A stretch of DNA of 64,000 bases from Gonatopus flavifemur (GCA_018340375.1 JAFFJZ010000002.1:20850001-20914000); one strand, 5' to 3'. Positions 33,318 through 45,729 are shown, counted from the first letter of the stretch. Notes: generated from the sequence alone by a model not told the origin. Program-made: numbers and translations.

Positions 33318-35671
33318 GAAATGTATTGTCTAGTTTTGTAGAATGAAATAGATTGTTAGAAAAGTTTCCTTGGTCATTATATGAAATACACAAACAAATC
33401 AATAAACAAATTCTATCCATGTGCATTTGCACGGAAATAAGATTATTGCACACGATATGCTCATTCGCAATATGAAGTCTTCTTCTTCTTCTTCTTGTTA
33501 TTAATCTATAATTTTAATCTGGGTCATTTTTGACGCAAGTTGAAATTTCAAGTTGAATAACTCTGAAATGAAAAAGAAGTGGGAACAGTTTTGTTCATTA
33601 CAAATGACCACATAAACTTTTGGAATGTAAAGTCGGATAATATACAAGTATTACAGAATTTTTTCAGATTTTTTGAACAGCATTTATTAGGTCAAAACAA
33701 CCACTGAACATGCTTGACCCAAATTACAAACGATGCCAGTATAATTCAACATTACGAGCGAAGGGTTAAGGAAATATATTTTGCTGTTTATTGTTTTGAT
33801 TATAAAATATCATAAAAATCATCTAAGATGAATCACATTGTATTGTATCATAATATTCAATTCAATATCAATAAAATGGCAAGGATAAACCACATAAAAG
33901 GATGGTACTTGAAAGAAAGAAAAGCATTGGTCTATTTTTATTATGCTATACTTTTTTACCTTTCATTCTAGAATATTATGAAATAAAATAATTACGTGAT
34001 CGATCCAGTCGATATTGCCGTTCTAAACGTACATTCGTACATGATTTTGATATAAAACGTATATAAATTACATTCCCCGATACAGAATTTTATAAAACTC
34101 TTATCTAATATAAAGTACTTTCATGTAATAAGTTTTTTTCAATATCATTCTGTTCAAGTCCTTCATATCATTACTGTAATTCCATAAACATTTGCATTGA
34201 ATTTTCTATTTAAATAGCAAAATTGTTGACAATCATTGTCTTGAGCTTTTACTTTAGCATTAACATTTCTCTTCATCGACACGTGGAATACATACAAAAT
34301 TATCTTGAATGATTTGCATAGTTCCGACTCATTTAGTGATCGTAGAAAGTCGAATTTTTCATTAAGTAAACCTGGGATGTTGAATTATGGATATCGAATG
34401 ATGATTACGTTTTAAATATCGAATCTTTTATCAAGAGAAGGTTTCAGTAAGGAATTTCCTTAAAAATATCATCATGAAATATATGAATTCAATACAATAC
34501 GGATCATTCTGTACTTGATTTCATTCAATGTAGTTTGTTTCTTATTGTATTGAGATGCTGCGAAGGCATCTTCAATGCCAAGAATAATAGTTTCATTCAT
34601 ACATTTATAAATCCACCACCGAATCGATCAGATTCCATTTTAAGCTCTTTAATCTTCAGAGTTTTTTCCCAACTATGAGAAAGAAAGAGAATGGAAGGAA
34701 GTTGCATGAATCCAAGTTCATCCGAGTCAGAGAAGATTAGTTTAAAAGAATAATAATGAAATATTAAAAACCACAATTCAAATGAAAATCACAAAACATC
34801 CTCAACGTGTACAAGTATTGGCCCCACTCTGGCCCAGGCTTGGAACAAGATAAATTAGGTGAGGTCGAAGTAGGCTCCATCGTTCATTCATGCTCGGGAT
34901 AGTACTTACCGCTTTCTGAAATTTCACCCATCAAATGAGGAATTTAATCAAGTAAAATAAAATAATTCTGATTTGATTAAATTTGTATTGCAAATAATTA
35001 AATATCTCAGCTTCCTAATATCCAATCAAGCTATATGAGTTTTGATGCACATATACTATAGTATTCCTTCAATTCAAATGCACGTTGCAGGGAATTCAAA
35101 TGCATTCGCTTGTTTTCCCTGCGAGGGTCTACAACGAAATCGCATTTGAAAAAATTTCTCAAGTATTGAGAAATATCGTATGCTGTTTTTTCACATTCAC
35201 TGAACTTTCTCTAACGAAAATGAACTTAAATCACACGAAATAAACATTCATATCCCATTCTATCTAAGTGTGCTAAACTCATATTCAACAAAATATCTCT
35301 GGTTATGCATCACTCAAATCAAAACTACTATCAAGTCTCAGGTCGATTTGAATATAGACTGAATTTCTTAATCGACACGTTTTTCAATTAGTTATTGATA
35401 ATGTTTGCGACGAATCTCGTCAGTTGGTTCCTTCGGATTTAAAAGTAGTATTTATCATATGAGTTCTTGGTCCTTACAGAATCCACTTTTACCGATTCAT
35501 GAGTTTATCGATAGATCAAGAGTCTAAGAAAGTCTTGATGCTTGTATTTTTCAACCGTAGATCGCACTAATTTGATTCTCTCGATCACTCGCTCGAATTC
35601 CCCATGAGGAAACAACAAATCAAATTCAAAGATTGTGAGGATTTTCCACGTGCTTGAGGTCCGCTTCTATT
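33318..35671. other. gene-free region of about 2.3 kb
   Basis: Nothing coding is supported. A (CTT)n microsatellite lies at about 33479-33496. A GC-richer patch with GGCCCCACTCTGGCCCAGG at 34810-34920 resembles those near 9735 and 22740. Confidence 0.35.
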
Positions 35672-35675
35672 TTAA

Positions 35676-36377
35676 GGGGTTATATACAGTTAAGAGGCGC
35701 AAAAACAGCGGTTTTTTCAATAATTTTTCTTGAAAAGACAGTTGAATTGATTAATGTAAAAATTTGTACACATATTGAGATAACATTTAACTGTATTTTA
35801 ACATTTTCTATTTGTGAAAATAATAATTTTGAGAGCTGTTGTAGCTGATCTCCAAAAGCTCCTCTAAAAAAAGCGTTTTGCGGTGACCACGATATCTCGA
35901 GACTGAATCTTTTAAAATGAAAAAACCAAACGGATTTCGTTAGAGTGATGTATAATCTAATAATCGATCGAAGGAATAAGCAAAATAAAATTGTCCGACA
36001 AAACGGCGGCTCCTTGAAAGAAAATCGGGTTTTCACAAAAATTTTGGCCATAAAATAAAATTGTTCATAAAAAAAACAAAATTCATCGGTGAGAAGAAAT
36101 CTTTGATTAATTACTGGAAAATATAGTCAACAAGCTTGTGTTGAAATTTGAGACCGATGGGGCCAGCCGTTTTCGAGAAATCTTGGTCATCGACTCTGCA
36201 AACACAGTTTGGAGAAAAACGTATTCAAAGTTTCAAAAGCACTTGACATAGAGTGAAAAAATTTTACAAATATGCGTGTAACTTGGACAATAATCGTGTG
36301 TACTTAAATGTATGTACATTACGTAAATGAAATTTTAAAAAATCGATTTTTTGAAAATTTCAACTGTGTATAACCCC
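35676..36377. mobile_element. TTAA-flanked piggyBac-like non-autonomous element, 702 bp
   Basis: TTAA at 35672-35675 and 36378-36381 borders the ends GGGGTTATATACAGTT and AACTGTGTATAACCCC, a 16-bp inverted repeat with one mismatch. TTAA duplication and GC-led short ends fit the piggyBac superfamily. Subterminal GCGCAAAAACAGCGG and CCGCCGTTTTG words are visible. The 123-residue minus-strand frame inside shows no transposase motif. Confidence 0.82.
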
Positions 36378-36923
36378 TTAATACGATTCCTGAACTCTGA
36401 GCATTTGTTTCATTTCAAGATCACTGGATCTTTCAATTTAAATTGTTTTCATATTGCTGGAATTTTAATCGTTCATAAAAATTGACCACTGTTAGAGAAA
36501 TTTTCCTGAAATTTCATAAGAATATTATGAATAGTGTTGCCGCGAGCCGCGCCGAGCTCGGCTCGATGGAGTGAAAGCTCGGCTCGAAGCTGGAAACGTA
36601 ATTCAAAGGAATATCAACACTTGTGCTTCGCTACATTTTTTTTATGTATCTATTCAATGATTTGAGCACACAGAATGGAAAAATATGATTAACGAGAAAT
36701 AAAAGAAATTTTATGAGCAAACAATCTTTCTCTCAAAATTCATCAAATTTCTTGAACCTCATGAAAATTTCATAAAATTTTGTGTATCTAGTTTTGAATC
36801 CAAATATCACATTCCATTCGTAATCATTAATTCTTATACGTTCATTTCATCTTGTTTCCCACCATGTTGTACATGTTGTAGAATTTTGTGTTCAAAATGA
36901 TGTGCGATTAAAGTCATTCTTAC

Positions 36924-37171
36924 CCCAAGAGAACACCAACGTTCGATAAACCGTTTATTAGATGTGCAATAGAGCTATGGACATTTGAAGGTTTAATGAA
37001 CGTTCGTTGAATGTGAATTTATCAAACCCTGAGAGAACACAGAGCTTCTGGGTGGAATTTGGGTTCATTATACGTACTTTGACGTCCAGGGAACGTCCAG
37101 TGGACCATCAAATGGCCTTACGTACAATGAACCTCTATTGAACCTTCTTTGGAACTTCGTGTTCTCTTGGG
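36924..37171. mobile_element. CCCAAGAGAACA-ended MITE nested in a hAT element
   Basis: The ends CCCAAGAGAACACCAACGTT and CTTCGTGTTCTCTTGGG are inverted. The interior has GAACGTTC and TTCATTGAA-like words. It is related at its ends to 31178-31673. Confidence 0.65.
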
Positions 37172-37324
37172 AAAAATCAATCTAAAATCGATCTATTCGG
37201 CTCGTGTCCTTTTAGGGTAGATTTTGTATTTTTGAAACAAGCAAAGTAGAATCATTACAACATTTTACTATTTTGGTACAATTCACAATAAGTTGCGTAA
37301 AATTGCACTGATCTACATTTCGGA

Positions 37325-37550
37325 CAAAACCTGTAGCGATGGGACACATCGCCTCAACGCAGAATTTGAGTGCAGAATCAGTGGATGAACGTTTGCTCGT
37401 CGGAGATGTGACGTGGAGGCAACGAAGAAAAGTCTGGCCTTGATCTTCACGCGGACTTTCCTTCGTTACCTCCACGTCACTTTTCCGACGAGCAACCGTT
37501 TATCCACCGATTCTCCACCCAAATTCTGCTTTGAGGCGATATGAGGTTTT
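37325..37550. mobile_element. GC-richer fold-back nested in a hAT element
   Basis: GCTCGTCGGAGATGTGACG and TGGAGGCAACGAAG on the left are mirrored by CTTCGTTACCTCCACGTCAC and TTTTCCGACGAGC on the right. The arms of about 100 bp continue outward to CGCCTCAACGCAGAATTT and AAATTCTGCTTTGAGGCG. The loop is only about 20 bases. The outer boundary is approximate. Confidence 0.7.
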
Positions 37551-37580
37551 GCGCAGGATGATATTTCCTGCAAAACCATA

Positions 37581-37840
37581 CACGCAGAGAAAATGAATGA
37601 AAGTATTACTACGCTATACAGTCAAGTAGGGACAAAATCACATTGTGACGGTATGTGGTATGCTTTTTTATTAAAATCACCTTATTTTCTAGTGGAGATT
37701 GAGAGAATCCTGTTATCAATCAGCAGAAAGTATAGCAATTTCAATGACAAAATATAATACATTTCATTTCCTCACAATGTGATTTCTTCCCTACTTCATT
37801 GTAAAGTGTAGTCATTTTTAAAATAACTCTTCTTTGCGTG
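37581..37840. mobile_element. TA-flanked MITE nested in a hAT element
   Basis: The ends CACGCAGAGAAAATGAATG and AACTCTTCTTTGCGTG are inverted with TA outside. Inside, TCAAGTAGGGACAAAATCAC mirrors GTGATTTCTTCCCTACTTC. The loop region is AT-rich. Confidence 0.7.
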
Positions 37841-38281
37841 TAGCAATTGAATACAATGTTTCAAATACAATGAAACATATTTTCGATAGATTCTTGCTCG
37901 TTTGAGATAAACTCAAAGATGCCAATAGTATAGCTCTCCATAATTTGAGGATAATTGAAATGAAGGATGCCAAAATAGCACATTTCGGTTAACACAAAGT
38001 AGTCGAAATCAACATATATTTTTCTGAAAATATCTATTGTAGCCAATTTTTTGCTCAACACGAAAAGACACATATATTCGAAACATGAAAATGATTTATG
38101 GTTCTCTATAACAATTTTTCAATTGGTAATGAAAAGCTCGACGAGCTATGATACCTCAGCTCGACGAGCTATGAAACCTCAGCTCGGCTCGGCTCGAGCT
38201 ATGCCTCGAAGCTCGACCGAGCTCCACTCGAAAAGAGAATCTCCAGCTTGGCTCGAAGCTCGCGGCAACACTAATTATGAA

Positions 38282-39990
38282 GTTTTTTACATAAACAGTT
38301 TATTAAATTTCATAATAAAATATTGAATTCAATAATATAATACTTAATAATGAGATTTTCTTCAACAATTATGAATTTCATCGATTGAAAATGATTTTAT
38401 CGATTGTCAATAAAATCTCACAGGGCATAGTGTAAGGAAATTTAAGAACTAACCGAAATGGTGGACACTCAATTTAAAAAAAAAAGTACTGTATCATCTT
38501 TATGAATTAATAAAACGGTATATGATAATGAATAAACTTGATATCTATAGATATATTCATGCATTCAATAAATGATGTATCTATTTCATTACGTTTTATT
38601 TGATCAAGATTCCTTTTTTATAAACTACGCTGTGAGGACATCAGCTATAAAAAAAAGAAAAAGTCTTTCTATTTCGAGAGAAAACCCTTCCAATATGAAG
38701 TGAGAAATTTGTGTGACAAGTATTTCTTGAATTATTTGATGCTTCATTGATTTTATTTTTGGCATCAAGATTTATTTTTTTGGAATGAATATCACTACTG
38801 AATTAATGATATCCCTCGATATGAGGTGGAGGCTTATTTTGTAACAGGGCAGTATTGGATACTCGATTTGGAAAAATAAAAATAAAAAGAAAAACATTGA
38901 CCTGAAAATTGGGTAATTTTTTAAGAACTAACCGTTTGTACGTTTTAGAATTGATCGTTTTCTTTTAGAACTAACTTTTTGGTAAGAACTGACCCTTATA
39001 TTATGCCCTGAAATCTCATATTACTAGTGTACCTCTTCACACGTAGAAGCAGTTCCCTCTATCTGCAATGCTAAAACCTCTGTGCTGGTCGGGTTGACAA
39101 CATACAGGATCAGATCACCGTTTATGAAGTCTTCATGGATATAGATCTTTTGAATTCTACAACTACAAACGGATGTTATGATTCTGAATCAATGTAGTTT
39201 GATGGAAAAAAAATTTGATAATACTTTATTTACATCTTTTGATTTCATGTTAGAGTCGTGAATATAGGGAAAAACATAATTCCTTGCCCATCAACGCTTG
39301 AGAAAACTTGAAAGAAAATTTTCTTGTTACACGCCCAATCAAAATTTGGCTATGCTGAACAAATAAACTCACCGAATCACATTTGATTCTCTGAATTAAA
39401 AGTAGTTTAGTACAATCCGTTTGGTTAGCATAACCAAATTTTGGTCGAAGCCACTAAACTTTTAGTTACGCCAACCAAAAATTTTGCATGGGCATATATC
39501 AACGAAATTTTTTTTTCTCGGTGCATAATATTCAATGAATTTCAGTTTCCGATCAATTAAAATCACGAATTTTTTTCCAAAATTGTTTTAGAGTTAGAGA
39601 ACGCTGGTTTTCACACGGAGGAAAATTTATTTGTAAGATTAATTCCACAACAGTGGTGAAACTTTTAAAGTAAATTTGACATTATGTTCTAGAGATAAAA
39701 TTTACTTTGACCTGTCGTGGAAATCATTCCAAAATTATAGTCACTCAGTTTAGTAGTGCATACTTTTGAGATAGTAGTTGCAACAAATCTAAAAAGGACT
39801 ATTTTCCATAGGCTAAAATTGTTTCCTTCGTGATTATGCCAGTTCATTCGCGATGTAAAGATTACTTCAGTCCAAAGTAGATTTTATTCCAATTCAAAGT
39901 ATCTGTTATTATGAATTTTCGAGCACGTTACGATGTTGTGTATTTACTCCACAAGAATGTAAACATTATCATCGCTGGAGTAGGTTTTGC
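38282..39990. other. gene-free region with one small inverted repeat
   Basis: No exon is supported. At 39333-39493, GCCCAATCAAAATTTGG is mirrored by CCAAAAATTTTGCATGGGC, with TTTGGTTAGCATAACCAAA in between, probably a short MITE. The stretch ends with the left target repeat GGTTTTGC of the next hAT element. Confidence 0.4.
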
Positions 39991-41253
39991 CAGTGTTGCC
40001 AGAACAGCAACACGGTTGCTAGATTTAGCACTATGAAAACATTTCTAGCCCTGAATTTTTAAGTACAGCACTTAGCACTATGGATAGCACTTAGATTAAA
40101 TATCTAGCACTATTTTTTCAAATGGAACATATATTTATAGGTCATTACTAATTGCAAATTTTAATTATCTGAGTTATTTGCATAATGGAAAGTTCTATAA
40201 TTTATATGAAGAGTTTCCTTCTATGCCAAAGGATTATTTAAATTGAAATTATTCGTTGGAATAAAAAGTATGTATTGTATCGTGATTGAGGATTATTATT
40301 GGAAATATGTTGATTATTGAATAAATGATTACCTGATGGCAAAATTTTTCAAGGATTAGTTTGATTCACCCTAAGGGGATAGGTCTTGCAGCATATCTAT
40401 TTTGAAAAAAATCATTATATATATATATATATTTGGTCAAATAAAAATATTGTTTTGTTAGAAAAAAGTCCAGTTTACAGCAGGATTGGAAGTCATTCAA
40501 TTAAAACTCATTTGAATTGACGTTCAATGAACAATAAAAATGTAATTCTCAATTGAAATTTTTCTCAATTAAAAATTAAATCAAATTCTTAATTGAAATT
40601 TTTTTGCAACAAACAATTAAATTGAATTCTCAATGGAGGTAATTTCCATTTGACAAATCAATTCAATTGATTCAAAATCAAGCAATGGTTGATCCATTTT
40701 TCTTATGTTTTCTTGTTCTTTCTTAATTAACAAATACAGAAAAACAAGAGTGCATCAGGAAAATCAATCAATCATTGCTTGATTTTAAAGCAATTACATT
40801 TATCTGATAATTGGAAACGACTTCAATTAAGAATTTAATTTAATTTTTAATTGAAGAAACTTTCAAATAAGAATTAAATTCTAATTGTTAATTGGGTGCT
40901 TCTTCAATTAACTAATTTACAACCCTGGTTTACAGTATATTGATACATGATTTTGGTCATTGAATATCGAATCAAATATCCCTGAACATCTATTTGGAGA
41001 TGTAAAATGGAAAAATAAATATACAAGGTATCTCACTAAACACTCTGACCCTGCTGAATGTAAATTCCTGATATAACAAAATGTGCAAAATTCACAAATT
41101 CAAAATTCTCTATTTTTCCTGCGTTTTTTTTAGCACTAACATTTGGCAACATCGAAAAAAATCTAGCACTGTCACCAATTCTAATTTAGCTCTGAACAGC
41201 ACCGACTGCTGCGTCATCTAGCTCTGCGAGTCTATAACCTTCTGGCAACACTG
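39991..41253. mobile_element. hAT-type non-autonomous element, CAGTGTTGCCAGAA ends
   Basis: The ends CAGTGTTGCCAGAA and TTCTGGCAACACTG are perfect 14-bp inverted repeats, of a form common in hAT elements. Flanks GGTTTTGC (39983-39990) and GGTTTTGT (41254-41261) match at 7 of 8. Subterminal CTAGCACTAT / CTAGCACTGT words repeat near both ends. Inside are a (TA)n run at about 40418 and a stretch of AATTGAATT-type words. No transposase frame in 1263 bp. Confidence 0.83.
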
Positions 41254-41597
41254 GGTTTTGTTATGTTTCAGGATGGAGTTTTACATTGTCTATCATTTTC
41301 TTATCATTATTGGTAAAATTTTACCGGAGTATTCAATTGAAAGTTATGTTCTCATATTTGCGTAGCGTGTAATTTCACAATCATCTTCAAAATAGGTTGT
41401 ATTTTGAATGTTCCAATTTCACTCCCGGCTTATGTTAAATTATACACATTTTTGGTAGAATGAATTCTCTGTCTAAGCTTCCTTTTATATATTACGTATG
41501 ATAAATCTATTATTCTTCAATATTACTTGTATATGCGGGAAGTATTCAATTAACCTCGCACTAAGTAAGATTTACTAGATATTTGGATTTCCTCTTA

Positions 41598-41832
41598 CAC
41601 GCAGGAAAATATGGTTCAAAAAGTCACATAATTTATTGAGGATCAGCGCCAGCCTGTGACGGATAAAATTATTGATCTAAATATACCGTCAAAACTACTA
41701 TAATTTCTTGTAAAAACACATCTACTTATGGTACTTTTAGAAGTGAATTCAAGTAAATAACTTTATCGATCTCAGACTAGCGCTGATCCTCAATAAATTA
41801 TGAGACTTTTTAACACATTCGTTTTCTCTGTG
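41598..41832. mobile_element. TA-flanked MITE
   Basis: CACGCAGGAAAATATGG and TTTTCTCTGTG are the ends, with TA outside. The arms continue as ATAATTTATTGAGGATCAGC and GCTGATCCTCAATAAATTAT, an exact 20-bp match. Confidence 0.75.
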
Positions 41833-41834
41833 TA

Positions 41835-43121
41835 CGCATGGCGTAGAGAGTCACATGCAAATCATACATGTTATAATTCCAAAATTCACTCCATAACAGT
41901 AGTGGAAACTACACTCTTTTTCAATTCAAATTCTATTCAAAATCTTTATATTATTTTCTATCGAATTCACTGCGAAGCTTGAATGCTTTTTTACTCTGTA
42001 TGAATATTGTCTATATATTAGCTCGCGACTTTAGTACAAATTTCTACATTTTATGTATATTCTACCATAAATTTATTCCGTGTATGTTCAAATTTAATCA
42101 ACAATTCCTCGTTTCCAGATGTTATAATATGGAGAAATGTGACATAAGTGGAATCCAAACTATACACAGGATTCATTTTATTAAAATTTCACCAGTTACC
42201 TTGTATCCTAATTATATACACACAAAATTTGATATAAATAAAAATCGACATCTATATAATTATCTATATATATATATATTCTTGTGCATTTCTACAGTAA
42301 GACAAAAAAATAAATTTTCATCGTATGAAAACTCTTAAAACCCGTTAATCCACTCAGCCTCCGTGTCATTCTTGGGTCTATTCTTGCATAAACGTTCCGA
42401 CCTTCCGTGATAATAGGAAACTCCATCAATACTTTCACGAATTAATTGATGTTCTGTGATAATGCATGATGAATCCTAGAACCGATAATTGGTATATGTT
42501 TATTCTACTACTCTCCATGAACATATTTATGATTCTATACTGGTTGCGTAATACAACTGCAAGTGAAATTCACTTTCATTCTTCGAATAAATCATTGGTG
42601 TACGTTCAAGGACATTGGTACGACGTGACCGTAAGCACGTAATACTTCTACCGGAACTCGGAAATGATTCCCCATGTACCACGAAATGTTTCAGTATTCG
42701 AGATTGTTCCTTTCTTTTCACTCGAAATATATATAAAAAAAACATACATTGTTTTCGATACAAAAGACAAGAGCACTTAGAGATTTCATAAACTCATTTG
42801 TCGTGAATAATCATCTTTACTTCCATGTTTGATTCGTTGCGCCAAAAAAAACACTTAATGTACCAAGGGGACAAGATTGTTCTCAGTTCAAAATATCTGG
42901 GGGAAAAGATATTTATGAATATCAACTGAGTATTCAACTGCATTGAAGGAGGATTAATTATTTATGTTGAGATGAAAAAATGGTTGCAATGTTGTATTGA
43001 ATGTATACTTCCATCCAGCATCGGGAGATTTCCTGAACGTTCAGAAAATGTGCTCGCTTTAGGGATAGAGGATGTTTGTGGGATGTTGAAACATCCATAT
43101 TTTTCAAAACTAGGTGTAAAA
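41835..43121. other. gene-free region
   Basis: AT-rich, with short (TA)n and no supported exon. Plus-strand frames of 60-120 residues here are rich in Ile, Tyr and Phe, as expected from AT-rich non-coding DNA. Confidence 0.35.
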
Positions 43122-43576
43122 ATACACTCTGAAATATACCGTCTAATGATAAGACAGAGCTGCATAATCATGAAAAGATCCCGTTTAAAAATACTTTCCG
43201 ACGGAGATTCGTCTTGTAACAAGACGGGAACCATTTCGAACGATTCCATTGCACTAACAGACGATTCCTTCTGTTAGTAAAACGAAACTCAAATGACAAG
43301 ACGGACTTTCTTCTACCGATAAGGCGGGTAAAAATCCTCAAAATTATTTATTTGGGAGTAGATTAGGGATATTTTTTTATCGTGAGACGGATACCGTGTT
43401 GTGAAAAGACGGGATTAATTTCAAGGTCAGACGATTTTCGTCTGTTCATGGAACTGCACAGTGATTGCATTGGGTGGCCGATTCTAATGGAAAAGCGGGT
43501 TCGTTTCGCCAGAGAAACGGACTATGTTTGAGACGGCTGCCGTTTTATGATAAGAAAATCATTTTTATGAGTGTAT
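43122..43576. mobile_element. element with degenerate AGACGG array
   Basis: ATACACTC at the left and GAGTGTAT at the right are short inverted ends. Between them, a degenerate motif around GACAAGACGGG or its inverse CGTCT recurs every 30-50 bases, for example CGTCTTGTAACAAGACGG, AACAGACGATTC, GAGACGGATACC and CAGACGATTTTCGTCTG. Several units are themselves palindromes. No coding frame. Confidence 0.5.
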
Positions 43577-43843
43577 CTTTGTGAACATTATTACCCATCT
43601 AACTGACTCAGACCAGAGAACGACTGAATGACGTCTCGGGAGGTTCTAAGAACGTCCCATACATGTCCTCAAAATTGTATTCATGCTCCCTGTGCAACAT
43701 TTTTAAGGCATGTTCAATAAGGGTTTCAATAGAGTTCTACGGTGCTACGCGTGTGTTGATGGATGCTAATTCTCATGAAAGTACGTTTGGAAAACATGAT
43801 AAAAACATCCCATGGTGAATGAGAACAACTTATTCAGACCATA
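43577..43843. repeat. dispersed repeat with TTCTAAGAACGTC core
   Basis: The segment includes GGTTCTAAGAACGTCCCATACATGTCC. A related piece in inverted orientation lies near 56290-56340 (ACATACATGTGACGTTCTTAGAACATCC). Boundaries are not defined. Confidence 0.4.
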
Positions 43844-43847
43844 TTAA

Positions 43848-44507
43848 GGTAGTTCTCCGGGAGAATTCAGGATTAAATTAGAAAAATTATTGTCAAGCAG
43901 AGCATCAAGGTCGAAAGAATTCGATAATCATATTCGTTGGGACTTATATTCTTATTTATGACAAAAAAAAACCAACTCGAAGTATAAATAAATAACCTTG
44001 TAACAAGAACGCGGAATTTGACATGGTTTTTTTCTGAAAATATTTTGATTTTTGATCCGTTTATGACTTATGAGGGCTCATTTTGTTCCTTGTGAGATTT
44101 AAAAAACCTTTACCATGGGGATTTTTTTATATGAGTCATCATGACACTGTCACACGCTTTTGTTTATTAATAATAAAATACATTCCCATAAACAAAAGCG
44201 TGTGACAGTATAAAATGACTGGTATAAAAAAATCCCCATGGTAAAAGTTTTTTAAATCTCACAAGGAACAAAATGAGCCCTCATAAGTCATAAAAGGATC
44301 AAAAATAAAAATTTTTTAAGAAAAAAACCATGTCAAATTCCGCGTTGTTGTTACAAGGTTATTTATTTATACTTCGAGTTGGCTCTTTTTTTGTCATAAA
44401 TAAGAATATAAGTCCCAACGAATATGATTATCGAATTCCTCCGCCCTTGGTGCTCTGCTTGACAATAATTTTTCTAATTTAATCCTGAATTCTCCCGGAG
44501 AACTAAC
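43848..44507. mobile_element. TTAA-flanked near-perfect palindrome, 660 bp
   Basis: TTAA at 43844-43847 and 44508-44511 borders ends GGTAGTTCTCCGGGAG and CTCCCGGAGAACTAAC. The two arms of about 320 bp mirror each other nearly base for base, for example ATCCTGAATTCTCCC, GACTTATGAGGGCTCATTTT and CACACGCTTTTGTTTA, with only about 20 bases unpaired at the centre. It encodes nothing evident. It is probably a fold-back relative of piggyBac-like MITEs. Confidence 0.85.
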
Positions 44508-44583
44508 TTAACGTGATACCAGCGCTATAATTTTTACGGGACAAACTAAAAAAAAATGCACGGAATAATTCAAAATATCCCTC

Positions 44584-45405
44584 CCCTGGTAAAAAGCGAA
44601 CGTGCTTGAAACACCGTCAAAGCGTGCAATAAAGTGACAGAAGCGTTTGTGAAAAGTTTCGACCGCCAAATGACTCTAAGGCAAATTTGGTTGAGCGTGC
44701 TATCACATTTCATTGAACGTCCAACGCACCCTTCTTACTGAACACTCTTCTCCAACTCTTCAATAACTCTTTCCTGATGTTTACGATGTTTCGGTAGTGA
44801 AGGTTTACAATGTTTTGATTGATTGAGAATTATATGATTTTGAGGTTAGAATGTTTAGAGGGTATTTTTTACCTTTTATACCAGTTGTTAAGCTCAAAAA
44901 TTTTCTTCGTATTCAAGATACATTTACCAATATAATCACTAAACAACAATTGTTTTGAATTATCGAACTGTAATTTGATGATGTTTGATATGTGCAAGTC
45001 AATTAAATTCTTTTGCACATTCAATGATTACACATGGGATATTGAAATTGATTTGTAAACTTTCAGGATGAAAAATCATTTTAATTCAATGAGAAAGTTT
45101 GAATTTCCAGCACATTCCCTTATGACACAGTTCATCAGGGAAATAAAATTCCAATTTCTTCAATCACCGATGTTAGCCTAGCGGTAAAGGACTTTCTCCC
45201 GAGTTCAGAAGTTCCTGGTTCGATTCCCCTTTGCAAACTCTTTTTTTTTTACTTTCTTTGGGCTCACTTTCATGCACGCTTCACATCCGCCAAATGACTC
45301 CTCCGAAACGCTTCTGATACTTTGAATTGACCCTTCGATTACTCTTATAGGACTCTCTAATAACGTCTTTGTAACTCTTCCCAGAACACTCCATTTTCAA
45401 CAGGG
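44584..45405. mobile_element. putative element with tRNA-like interior
   Basis: CCCTGGTAAAAAGCGAACGTG at the left resembles the inverse of CACTCCATTTTCAACAGGG at the right. CGCCAAATGACTC and AGAAGCGTTT occur in inverted order in the two halves (GCGTGCA / TGCACGC). The centre contains the tRNA-like piece at 45167-45235. The ends are weak, so the call is tentative. Confidence 0.4.
45167..45235 (+). repeat. tRNA-like segment followed by a T run
   Basis: TTAGCCTAGCGGTAAAGGAC is a very good A-box and D-arm, and GGTTCGATTCC is a perfect B-box 45 bases on. A T run follows at about 45241, which could end polymerase III transcription. Acceptor and T stems do not pair well, so this is probably a SINE head or a tRNA pseudogene. 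Confidence 0.5.
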
Positions 45406-45729
45406 TCTGTACAGCACTTCTTCAGCAGTTCAAGAAATGCTGTATAGAGAGATATTTTGAATTAATGTACGTATTTTTATGTAGTTCATCCCGAAAAAAT
45501 TTTTGAAAGCCCAGCCGCTAGTATTTCCTTAAAGTACATCAAAATTGAAGGTATTCTAAATGCTTAGGAAACTTACTTGTCGTGGACCGAGGCACGCCAA
45601 ACCAAAGCGACATGTCTGCCACGTTCAGAAAATTTTCGGTGCTGTCCCAAATAAAAAAAATAATGAAAATCCACATCTTGAACAATTGATCGCAAAATTT
45701 TTGGTATTCAATGCTTTTTCTCCGAACAC

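Larger units (their letters stand above)
36532..38273. mobile_element. hAT-type element hosting three later insertions
   Basis: The ends TAGTGTTGCCGCGAGC and GCTCGCGGCAACACTA are perfect 16-bp inverted repeats, bordered by the 8-bp direct repeat ATTATGAA (36524-36531 and 38274-38281). Subterminal zones carry GAGCTCGGCTCG on the left and AGCTCGACGAGCT, CTCGGCTCGGCTCGAGC on the right. Inside are elements at 36924-37171, 37325-37550 and 37581-37840; without them the host would be about 1 kb. No transposase frame. Confidence 0.85.

Noticed and set aside
35680..36051. 123-residue minus-strand frame inside the TTAA element as a transposase
   Set aside because: It has no acidic triad spacing or other transposase motif, and the element is too short to be autonomous.
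37325..37550. CRISPR-like or tandem array reading of the inverted repeats
   Set aside because: The repeats are inverted pairs with a single loop, not direct repeats with spacers, and the genome is eukaryotic.
45167..45235. Functional tRNA gene
   Set aside because: Promoter boxes are good but the acceptor and T stems do not pair.
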